Positions 1 through 4,995 of a DNA stretch of 6,737 nucleotides are shown in pieces. The position numbers and the translations under genes were made by a program. The stretch's first letter is position 1. Every line of letters starts with the position of its first letter. Under the pieces are notes generated by a model. The model had not been told where the DNA came from. It did not search any database and was given only the letters and a program-made list of their open reading frames with translations. Source of the DNA: Paracoccaceae bacterium (GTDB taxonomy: Bacteria; Pseudomonadota; Alphaproteobacteria; Rhodobacterales; Rhodobacteraceae). Where the stretch lies: contig JAESRD010000398.1 of assembly GCA_016764835.1 (NCBI GenBank), positions 1 through 6,737 on the forward strand, written 5' to 3'.

Positions 1-306
1 GCGCGGCGCGTTAAGCGTGACGATCACCTCGACATCTGCCGGTAGATTGCGCCGGATCAGGCCGGAAGCCACCATTTCGCAATCGCAGATCACCTTTGCA
101 CCCGCCGCTAAAGCCGCCATACCGCGCGCGGCAGCACCGGGCGAAAAGGCGAGCCGATCGGCTATCTCTATCATGCCACATGCATGGATCAGGCGAGCGA
201 CCACGGGCTGCATTTCCACCGGAAACCGCTCAATCCGGGCCTCTTTGCGCACGGTTTCAAACGATTGTTTGTAGATCGCCGCCGGGTCTTTGAGATAGGG
301 GCGCAT
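1..306 (-). CDS. cobH: Precorrin-8X methylmutase CobH/CbiC, N-terminal part (runs off the left edge)
   Basis: This enzyme moves the methyl group from C-11 to C-12 of precorrin-8 (or its cobalt form), giving hydrogenobyrinate or cobyrinate in the cytoplasmic corrin pathway. The complement strand reads open from the ATG at 306 to base 1, giving 102 residues; family members are about 210, so roughly half is present. The family N-terminus is clear: YLKDPAAIYKQSF (residues 4-16), then RLIHACGM (38-45), whose His41 matches the catalytic His of characterised CobH, then FSPGAAARGMAAL, and at the edge EVIVTLNAPR. The start overlaps the cbiX stop as TGATG, so translation is probably coupled to cbiX; I see no strong Shine-Dalgarno sequence. 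The frame stays open upstream without a better start. The family serves both the aerobic (CobH) and anaerobic (CbiC) routes, so the symbol follows alphaproteobacterial usage. Confidence 0.93.
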   Translation of the reverse strand, partial: MRPYLKDPAAIYKQSFETVRKEARIERFPVEMQPVVARLIHACGMIEIADRLAFSPGAAARGMAALAAGAKVICDCEMVASGLIRRNLPADVEVIVTLNAPR

Positions 307-1475
307 CAGGTTTTCTTTGATTTCAGGGCCGAAATCGGCCCGTGTGGATGGGTTGGGTGCGGGTATTGGGCGTGAACGTGATCATGGGCGTGATCATGCG
401 AATGGCCGTGGCCGTGGGCGTGAACATGCGCCGCCTCATCCTCCAGCCTGCAAACCCCGGTGCAAAATGTGTCGCATTGCACACAGGTCTCGACATTTGA
501 GCCCGGCGCATTGGCGCCTTGGCCCTCAACATGGTGGTGGTGGCTCTCTTGCACAGCGCCAACCTCGGCCTCAAAGCCCAATATCTGGGTGCGATACTTG
601 CAGGTGCCACAGGTCAGCGGCGGCGCCTCGCCCAGCTGCTCATAGAGCCGCTCAACAAAAGTATCGCGCACCAGCGCATGGTTGCCCAGATAGGGCGCTT
701 TGATGAACTGAATATGCGGGTGTTCGGCGGCGACCTGATCGGTAAAGCCGTAGATACGGTCGATCAAAATGCCTGAGAACAGGAAGTATGGAAACACGAT
801 AACCCGTTTATACGGCAACTTAGCCACATGGCTCAGGCACGGCTCAACCAGCGGGAAAGTCACACCAGAATAGCCAGTCTCGCACCAGCCAAAACCCATG
901 CCTTCCCAGAGCATCCGGGCGATCTTGCTGACATTGCCATTGGCGTCGGGGTCCGACGCGCCGCGGCCAATAACCGCCAGACAGGTCTCTTCCATCGACA
1001 CGTCGCCCAGCTCAGCATTGGCCTTATCAACCGCACTTTGTATCCGGTCGGCGGCGGCGGCCAACATCTTGGCGTCAACCCCCAGCTCACGACCATAGCT
1101 GATGTTTACACTATGCTTGGCGGCATAAGTGTTGAGCACTGTGGGGATGTCATTTTTCGAGTGCATCGCCGCCAGCAACATGCCCGGTACCGCCAATATC
1201 CGGGTGCAGCCAGCGTCGCGCAACTTATCAAGTCCGTCGCGGATCAGTGGATTGGCAAATTCGAGATAGCCGTATTCAACAGCAATAGCCGCACCGCCAG
1301 CGGCCTCTAACGCGGCTTGTGGCAAAGCCTGCGGCAAAGCTTCGGCAAAGGCGCGAAACTCATCGACTGCCGCCGCAGAGCGCGAGCCGTGGCCGCATAG
1401 CATGATCCCTAGCTTTTCACCTTGCTGTTGGGCCTGCCCAAAGGCGGCCAATGCCGCTGCGCGGGTCTCGTTCAT
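306..1475 (-). CDS. cbiX: CbiX-family sirohydrochlorin cobaltochelatase with cysteine cluster and polyhistidine tail
   Basis: The 389-residue product belongs to the class II chelatase (CbiX) family, which inserts Co(II) into sirohydrochlorin without ATP. Visible landmarks are LCGHGSR (26-32, with the family His at 29), VPGMLLAAMHSKNDIP (96-111), IGRGASDPDAN (169-179), a second-domain stretch VIVFPYFLFSGILIDRI (225-241), then CGTCKYR (289-295) and a C-terminal extension. The extension holds HHHH (312-315), CVQCDTFCTGVC (331-342) and 13 histidines between residues 350 and 378. The layout resembles CbiX-L of Bacillus megaterium, for which an Fe-S centre on an MxCxxC motif has been described; here the motif reads LTCGTC. 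The start overlaps the upstream small gene as ATGA and the stop overlaps cobH as TGATG. The tail is probably a cobalt store or buffer (inference). Family assignment is secure; its role in an otherwise aerobic-type pathway is not. Confidence 0.93.
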   Translation of the reverse strand: MNETRAAALAAFGQAQQQGEKLGIMLCGHGSRSAAAVDEFRAFAEALPQALPQAALEAAGGAAIAVEYGYLEFANPLIRDGLDKLRDAGCTRILAVPGMLLAAMHSKNDIPTVLNTYAAKHSVNISYGRELGVDAKMLAAAADRIQSAVDKANAELGDVSMEETCLAVIGRGASDPDANGNVSKIARMLWEGMGFGWCETGYSGVTFPLVEPCLSHVAKLPYKRVIVFPYFLFSGILIDRIYGFTDQVAAEHPHIQFIKAPYLGNHALVRDTFVERLYEQLGEAPPLTCGTCKYRTQILGFEAEVGAVQESHHHHVEGQGANAPGSNVETCVQCDTFCTGVCRLEDEAAHVHAHGHGHSHDHAHDHVHAQYPHPTHPHGPISALKSKKT

Positions 1476-1672
1476 GCTGGCACCTCGGCGTCCAAATCAG
1501 GCGCGTCCTTATCTTTGCCCTTGAGCGCGCCATAAAGCCCCGCCGCAACCGCCACACCAACAGCAATGCCAATGGTCCAATGATCATGCCCAGCTAACGC
1601 CCCAATATGGCCGGGATCAGCGGCGACGGGCGATGCAAAAAGGGCGAAAGCTGGCAATGTGAAATAGCGCAT
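1472..1672 (-). CDS. Small exported or membrane protein with a His motif, coupled to cbiX (DUF6732-like)
   Basis: This 66-residue protein opens the B12 operon on this strand. Residues 1-18 look like a signal peptide (MRYFTLPAFALFASPVAA), followed by a short periplasmic segment GHIGALAGHDHW with His22, His29 and His31, a hydrophobic segment at about 33-50, and a charged tail KGKDKDAPDLDAEVPA. The likely topology is histidines outside and tail inside. The frame is open back to an ATG at 1780, but I chose the ATG at 1672 because AAGGAA lies four bases upstream and the signal peptide begins there. Its stop overlaps the cbiX start (ATGA), which ties it to cobalt chelation. I associate this pattern with the family called DUF6732, from memory only. 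A role in cobalt or other metal handling is inferred from the histidines and position; no function is established here. Confidence 0.75.
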   Translation of the reverse strand: MRYFTLPAFALFASPVAADPGHIGALAGHDHWTIGIAVGVAVAAGLYGALKGKDKDAPDLDAEVPA

Positions 1673-1676
1673 GGCG

Positions 1677-1682
1677 TTCCTT
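1677..1682 (-). promoter_or_regulatory. Shine-Dalgarno AAGGAA fixing the start of the small exported protein
   Basis: AAGGAA on the complement strand lies four bases before the ATG at 1672. It decides for this start over the longer in-frame openings at 1687 and 1780, neither of which begins a plausible signal peptide. Confidence 0.65.
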
Positions 1683-1835
1683 ATCATTCGTTGAACGCAC
1701 CAGATGCTGGCCGGGGCAAAGCAGCCCAGCTCTGACGATGCAAACCTTGGCCCCCTGATGGGTAGACCGCCGCTTGCCAACCGCTCTGGCCCGTTTCGGG
1801 CTTCGTCACCTCACTCATAGGCCGCCCAAGCGCCC

Positions 1836-1855
1836 GGCGCAAACCTGTTTGCGCC
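1836..1855. promoter_or_regulatory. Perfect 20-bp palindrome, candidate operator
   Basis: The sequence GGCGCAAACCTGTTTGCGCC has two perfect 9-base arms around a 2-base centre. It lies 164 bases upstream of the small-protein/cbiX/cobH start and 186 bases upstream of the reductase start. No T-run follows on either strand, so a terminator is unlikely. A dimeric repressor or activator site is the simplest reading (inference); which gene it controls is unknown. Confidence 0.45.
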
Positions 1856-2040
1856 AACTGCGCGGTAAAATACGGCATTTTCTTTATTGTTAGCCACCCG
1901 GCTCACCGCACATAGCGCACCTGAAACTGTGTTCAATGTGCATGCGCGCATGGCCCTTGTGCCTCGCAAACCATACCCAGCACTGCCGCTCCCGGCTAAA
2001 CCACCCCAACGAGCAGCGCGAATCATAAGAGAGAACCGCC

Positions 2041-3021
2041 ATGGGCAGATTAGTGAACGGCGAATGGACTACCGAATGGTACGACACCAAAAGCACCGGC
2101 GGCGCGTTTAAGCGCAGCGAAGCCAAGTTTCGCAACTGGGTCACACCTGATGGTGCGGCCGGAATTACAGGGCAAAACGGCTTTAAGGCCGAGAGCGGGC
2201 GCTACCATCTTTATGCCTCTTATGCTTGCCCATGGGCCCACCGCACGCTGATATTTCGCGCCCTTAAAGGGCTGGTGCCGCATATTAACGTCAGCATCGT
2301 TCACCCCGATATGCTCGATGATGGTTGGGTCTTCGACACCAGCTTTGATGGCGCGACCAAAGACGCGCTCTTTGGGCTGCGCTTCGCCCGCGACATCTAT
2401 CTTAAAGCCGATCCGCAAGCTTCATGCCGGGTCACCGTGCCTATCTTGTGGGACAAAGAGCGCAGAACCATTGTCTCAAACGAGAGCGCCGAGATCATTC
2501 GCATGTTTGGCAGCGCCTTTGATGGTATGACCGGCAACAGGTTAGATATGTGGCCGCTCGCCCAGCGCGACGCCATAGCCGAGGTCAATGACCGTATCTA
2601 TGCGACCCTCAATAACGGCGTCTACAAAGCAGGCTTTGCCACGACCCAAGCCGCCTATGACGCCGCTATTGGCCCGTTATTTGAGACGCTAGACTGGTTG
2701 GAAGACCGCCTGCAAAGCCGCCGCTACCTGATGGGCGCGCAAATAACAGAGGCCGATTGGCGGCTCTTCACCACGCTGGCCCGGTTTGACGCGGTCTATC
2801 ACGGCCATTTCAAATGCAACCGGCGCAAGCTTATCGAATACACTAACCTTTGGGCCTATACCCGCGACCTGTACCAGCAGCCCGGCGTAGCCGAGACGCT
2901 ACAGATGGATCACATTACCCGGCATTATCACTATTGCCACGACACCGTGAACCCGAACAGGATTGTGCCAATTGGACCTGTGATCGATTTCATGCAACCG
3001 CATAACCGCGCGGCACTTTAG
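2041..3021 (+). CDS. Glutathionyl-hydroquinone reductase (Xi-class glutathione transferase, YqjG/PcpF/Ecm4 family)
   Basis: This cytoplasmic enzyme reduces glutathionyl-hydroquinones to hydroquinones using glutathione through a cysteine, clearing quinone adducts. The 326-residue length is normal for the family. Domain order is as expected: an N-terminal extension with FRNWV (30-34), a thioredoxin-like half with the active-site SYACPWAHR (60-68, Cys63), VPILWD (133-138) and NESAEIIRMF (147-156), then a helical half with NNGVYKAGFA (191-200), ITEADWRLF (235-243) and a terminal HYHYCHDTVNPNRIVPIGP (295-313). From memory, Tyr195 and Tyr296 fall where the family's substrate-contacting tyrosines are expected. 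The start is preceded by a weak purine-rich AAGAGAGAA. It appears monocistronic: the next gene is on the opposite strand and its stop codon overlaps this one. It has no obvious part in B12 synthesis and sits between two B12 gene groups. Confidence 0.95.
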   Translation: MGRLVNGEWTTEWYDTKSTGGAFKRSEAKFRNWVTPDGAAGITGQNGFKAESGRYHLYASYACPWAHRTLIFRALKGLVPHINVSIVHPDMLDDGWVFDTSFDGATKDALFGLRFARDIYLKADPQASCRVTVPILWDKERRTIVSNESAEIIRMFGSAFDGMTGNRLDMWPLAQRDAIAEVNDRIYATLNNGVYKAGFATTQAAYDAAIGPLFETLDWLEDRLQSRRYLMGAQITEADWRLFTTLARFDAVYHGHFKCNRRKLIEYTNLWAYTRDLYQQPGVAETLQMDHITRHYHYCHDTVNPNRIVPIGPVIDFMQPHNRAAL

Positions 3022-3401
3022 GCGGCAGCCCCTGCCCCACCAAAATGCGCAACCATCGCCGTCAGGTCTTCTGGCGGCGTCTCAGTTTGCACAAAAGCCC
3101 GCGCATTAGGGGCCAGCGCAAAGATTGAGCCATCAGAGAAGAACGAGGTGTCAGTGACGAAGATCACCTTGGCATTGGGCCGCCGGTAGCGGGCATAGTC
3201 GGCTACTGGCAGGCCAGAATCACCGTCATTCTTATTGCCAAGCACAAGGTCAGCGACGATCACATCATAGTCATGCAGAGAGATCGCCAACATCGCCTTC
3301 TCGCCCGACTTTACCACGTCGACATCCATGCCATTGCGCTCCATATGGCGCTGCCAAATACTGGCTATAGCATCACGAGACTGAACAATAAGAACGCGCA
3401 T
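3018..3401 (-). CDS. Single-domain response regulator (degenerate CheY-like receiver)
   Basis: The 127 residues form one receiver domain with no output domain. The core is visible: VLIV at the first strand (3-6), YDVIVADLVL (45-54) with the expected phosphoacceptor Asp51, and VIFVTDTSFF (79-88) with the conserved Thr83. Two canonical features are missing. The acidic pair after the first strand (usually DD, binding Mg2+) is Gln7-Ser8, and the conserved Lys of the KP motif is Thr106 in FVQTETPPEDL. It may therefore phosphorylate poorly or act as an unphosphorylated protein partner (inference). I recall similar Q-S receivers in Rhodobacterales. The ATG at 3401 has only a distant GGAG upstream. 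The 3' end overlaps the reductase stop by four bases on the opposite strand. A CtrA-type box lies 42 bases upstream of the start. No cognate kinase is in the window. Confidence 0.85.
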   Translation of the reverse strand: MRVLIVQSRDAIASIWQRHMERNGMDVDVVKSGEKAMLAISLHDYDVIVADLVLGNKNDGDSGLPVADYARYRRPNAKVIFVTDTSFFSDGSIFALAPNARAFVQTETPPEDLTAMVAHFGGAGAAA

Positions 3402-3442
3402 TGCGGTTAGGTAACTCCAACACTAGTGATTTTATCTACCAC

Positions 3443-3457
3443 TTAACTAGAGATTAA
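3443..3457. promoter_or_regulatory. Candidate CtrA-binding site TTAA-N7-TTAA
   Basis: TTAACTAGAGATTAA matches the alphaproteobacterial CtrA consensus TTAA-N7-TTAA in both half-sites and spacing. It is 42 bases upstream of the receiver start and 93 bases upstream of the DUF1636 start. Position in a divergent intergenic region of a GC-rich sequence makes chance less likely but does not exclude it. CtrA is the cell-cycle and motility master regulator of alphaproteobacteria; binding here is inferred. Confidence 0.45.
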
Positions 3458-3463
3458 ACCGGC

Positions 3464-3514
3464 GCATTAATCAACGTGCATTTTGTAGCAGACCTTGCGC
3501 GGGCGGCATTAATC
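3464..3514 (+). repeat. Direct repeat GCATTAATC (two copies, 42 bp start to start)
   Basis: Copies lie at 3464-3472 and 3506-3514, about four helical turns apart and on the same face, just upstream of the DUF1636 start. Each copy contains the palindromic ATTAAT. A regulator could bind both, or the copies may be chance in an AT-rich patch. Confidence 0.3.
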
Positions 3515-3538
3515 CGCTTGAAGCCAGTTAAACTCTGC

Positions 3539-3542
3539 GAGG
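3539..3542 (+). promoter_or_regulatory. Shine-Dalgarno GAGG deciding the DUF1636 start
   Basis: GAGG lies eight bases before the ATG at 3551. It supports this start, rather than the in-frame ATG at 3476, for the first gene of the operon; the conserved ICDTC motif begins six residues later, as expected for the family. Confidence 0.6.
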
Positions 3543-3550
3543 TTTGGTCA

Positions 3551-3934
3551 ATGACCACTTGGATTACGATTTGTGACACATGCAAAAGCGAAGGCTGGGA
3601 AGCTGGCGCGCAAGAGCTGACCGATGGCGAGCGCTTGGCCGGCATGATCGAGGCTCTGGTGGCTGAGGATGACACCCTGCGCTGCCGCCGTATCTCATGC
3701 CTGATGGGTTGCAAAAACGCCTGCAATGTCGCCATTCAGGCTGAGGGCAAGCTGAACTATACGCTCGGCCAGTTTGAAGCAGAGCAAGACGCCGCCGAGG
3801 CGATTGTTGGCTATGCCAACCTGCATGCGCAAAGCGAAAGCGGGCAGGTGCCGTACCGGACTTGGCCGCAAGGGGTGAAGGGGCATTTTGTCACCCGCCA
3901 TCCACCATTGCCCAAAGATGAGCCCGTCAAATGA
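3551..3934 (+). CDS. DUF1636-family cysteine-rich, putative metal or Fe-S protein of the cobalamin operon
   Basis: The 127-residue protein resembles DUF1636 proteins, which are recurrent neighbours of cobalamin genes but have no firmly established function. Six cysteines stand out: Cys8 and Cys11 in ITICDTCK, Cys45, and Cys50, Cys54 and Cys58 in SCLMGCKNACNVA. The C-x2-C near the N-terminus plus the later C-x3-C resembles thioredoxin-like [2Fe-2S] ferredoxins, so an Fe-S or metal-binding role is plausible (inference). There is no signal peptide or membrane segment. The C-terminus, with GHFVTRHPPLPKDEPVK, looks extended and flexible. The start at 3551 rests on a GAGG eight bases upstream; a longer in-frame opening from 3476 would add 25 unsupported residues. 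Its stop overlaps the cobC start as ATGA, so the two are translationally coupled and it probably supports corrin synthesis or cobalt handling. Confidence 0.82.
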   Translation: MTTWITICDTCKSEGWEAGAQELTDGERLAGMIEALVAEDDTLRCRRISCLMGCKNACNVAIQAEGKLNYTLGQFEAEQDAAEAIVGYANLHAQSESGQVPYRTWPQGVKGHFVTRHPPLPKDEPVK

Positions 3935-4995
3935 CAGCACGCAGTGCGCAGCGCGAAGATGACAATGTCGTGCCCAAACGCGACAATACCAAGCGCGACA
4001 ACAACAACGTCGCGGCCAAGCGCGACAACAACAACGTCGCGGCCAAGCGCGACAACAACAACGTCGCGGCCAAGCGCGACCATGGCGGCGGCGTCGATGC
4101 CGCCCGCGCCCGCTGGGGCGGCGCACGCGCCGACTGGATAGACCTTTCTACCGGCATCAACCCCGTGCCCTACCCCGTCGCCAATCTGCCCGCCGATAGC
4201 TGGACCGCCCTGCCCGACAGCCAAGCCGCCACAGCACTCGAAGCCGCCGCCCGCATCTTCTGGCAAGTACCTGATAATGCATCCATTCTTGCCGCCCCAG
4301 GCGCCTCATCACTCATCGCCCGCCTGCCTGCGCTTTGGCCCAAAGCCGCCGTGGCCATCCCCGGCCCGACCTATAACGAGCACGCCGCCGCCTTCGCCGC
4401 CCATGGCTGGACCATGAGCGAAAACGCCACCAGCCAAGTCGCCGTTCACCCCAACAACCCCGATGGCAGGCTGTGGACCAGCGCCGAGATCACAGCCCAG
4501 CACGCGGTGATCGACGAAAGTTTTTGCGACATCTGCCCCGATGCCTCGCTGATACATCTGTCCACCCAGCCAAACCGCATTATCCTCAAAAGTTTCGGCA
4601 AATTCTGGGGCCTTGCCGGGCTGCGCCTCGGCTTCGCCATCGGCCCTGCGCCGCTGATCGACCAGCTGCGCATATGGCTCGGCCCTTGGCCGGTCAGCGG
4701 CCCGGCTTTGGCCATTGGCGCGCAAGCCCTGCGCGACCATGATTGGGCCACTCAAACCCGCGCAAGGCTGGCAACCGACAGCGCCCAGCTCGACACCCTG
4801 ATGCTGGCCAAAGGGGCGACACTCACCGGCGGCACCACCCTGTTCCGGCTCTATGAGGTCGACGATGCCGCCGCATGGCAGGCCCGCCTCGCCGAACAAA
4901 AGATCTGGACCCGTATCTTCCCATGGTCGCCCACGCATCTGCGTCTCGGTCTGCCCGCCCCCGCGCAATGGCCCCGCCTAGAGGCCGCAATTTGA
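3931..4995 (+). CDS. cobC: L-threonine-O-3-phosphate decarboxylase CobC/CobD-type with repeat-expanded N-terminus
   Basis: This PLP enzyme of aminotransferase fold I makes (R)-1-amino-2-propanol phosphate, the linker for the lower loop of cobalamin. Of 354 residues, the family part begins at RDHGGG (49-54), followed by DWIDLSTGINPVPYPV (68-83), GPTYNEHAAAF (145-155), HPNNPDG (173-179), VIDESFCD (193-200), the PLP lysine Lys224 in SFGKFWGLAGLRLGF (221-235), and LRLGLP (337-342) with the C-terminal substrate arginine. All catalytic landmarks are present. The oddity is about 45 extra N-terminal residues, mostly three copies of KRDNNNVAA, encoded by a perfect 27-bp tandem repeat. In-frame starts (ATG at 3931, GTG at 3970) all lie before the repeat, so it is translated. 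The gene overlaps DUF1636 by ATGA and cobD by TTGA. In enteric naming the decarboxylase is CobD; alphaproteobacterial naming (CobC) is used here. Confidence 0.93.
   Translation: MTARSAQREDDNVVPKRDNTKRDNNNVAAKRDNNNVAAKRDNNNVAAKRDHGGGVDAARARWGGARADWIDLSTGINPVPYPVANLPADSWTALPDSQAATALEAAARIFWQVPDNASILAAPGASSLIARLPALWPKAAVAIPGPTYNEHAAAFAAHGWTMSENATSQVAVHPNNPDGRLWTSAEITAQHAVIDESFCDICPDASLIHLSTQPNRIILKSFGKFWGLAGLRLGFAIGPAPLIDQLRIWLGPWPVSGPALAIGAQALRDHDWATQTRARLATDSAQLDTLMLAKGATLTGGTTLFRLYEVDDAAAWQARLAEQKIWTRIFPWSPTHLRLGLPAPAQWPRLEAAI
3991..4080 (+). repeat. 27-bp in-frame tandem repeat (3.3 perfect copies) inside cobC
   Basis: Three identical 27-base units occupy 3991-4017, 4018-4044 and 4045-4071, each starting AAGCGCGACAACAACAAC and encoding KRDNNNVAA, followed by a 9-base partial copy AAGCGCGAC (4072-4080) that runs into the conserved HGGG motif. 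Bases 3955-3990 look like older, degenerate copies (EDDNVVP, KRDNT). Identity at synonymous positions points to recent expansion. The unit length is a multiple of three, so changes in copy number keep the frame. Confidence 0.97.
4980..4984 (+). promoter_or_regulatory. Shine-Dalgarno AGAGG supporting the TTG start of cobD
   Basis: AGAGG lies inside the 3' end of cobC, seven bases before TTG at 4992. It favours the TTG start over the upstream in-frame ATGs at 4968 and 4875, whose extra residues (RTKDLDPYLP and the like) resemble nothing in the family. Confidence 0.55.

Larger units (their letters stand above)
1673..2040. other. Divergent intergenic region between the cbiX operon and the glutathionyl-hydroquinone reductase gene
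   Basis: These 368 bases separate two divergently transcribed genes and should carry both promoters. They contain a perfect 20-bp palindrome (1836-1855) and a 12-bp palindrome CATGCGCGCATG (1941-1952). Possible sigma-70-like boxes exist (on the complement strand, TTGAAC about 16 bases before TATGTG near 1935-1909), but the match is weak and I do not call a promoter. I looked for cobalamin-riboswitch landmarks (the GCCACTG-type core and the B12 box) on both strands and found no convincing set. Short open frames here, including a 64-codon one on the complement strand (1684-1878), resemble nothing I recognise. Confidence 0.6.
3402..3550. other. Divergent promoter region between the receiver gene and the DUF1636-cobC-cobD operon
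   Basis: These 149 bases are visibly more AT-rich than the genes around them, especially 3421-3475. They hold five TTAA tetramers within about 90 bases, one pair of which forms a perfect CtrA-type box, and a 9-base direct repeat. On the complement strand TAAAAT (3432-3427) could serve as a -10 for the receiver gene, but no good -35 accompanies it. The frame of the DUF1636 gene is open back to 3476, but that stretch reads as non-coding. Confidence 0.6.

Noticed and set aside
1..430. Plus-strand open frames at the left edge rich in Arg, His and Gly
   Set aside because: They are the reverse of cobH and of the His codons of the cbiX tail.
828..1310. 160-codon plus-strand open frame inside cbiX, and the 219-codon complement-strand frame inside cobC (4309-4968)
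   Set aside because: Both are antisense to well-supported genes, show no family motif, and follow from GC-rich codon bias.
1684..1878. 64-codon open frame on the complement strand just upstream of the small exported protein
   Set aside because: No recognisable motif, no good Shine-Dalgarno at either possible start, and it spans the 20-bp palindrome. Treated as intergenic.
1673..2040. Possible cobalamin riboswitch before the cbiX operon (a stretch near 1757-1772 ends in AGACCGCC, recalling the B12 box)
   Set aside because: It is on the strand facing the reductase, the box match is partial, and the core elements (GCCACTG, GGGAA) are missing on both strands. A covariance-model search would settle it.
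3402..3550. Possible cobalamin riboswitch before DUF1636-cobC-cobD
   Set aside because: The region is short for the element and lacks the B12 box and core motifs.
3476..3550. Longer start for the DUF1636 gene
   Set aside because: The extra 25 residues resemble no part of the family, there is no Shine-Dalgarno before 3476, and the stretch carries the repeat and TTAA elements of the promoter region.
3991..4080. The repeat array as a CRISPR
   Set aside because: Units are head-to-tail with no spacers, and they are read in-frame as part of cobC.
3811..4266. Complement-strand open frames with GRDVVVVAL or CCCRAWPRR repeats
   Set aside because: They are shadows of the cobC tandem repeat; the plus-strand frame encodes a clear CobC and is coupled to its neighbours.
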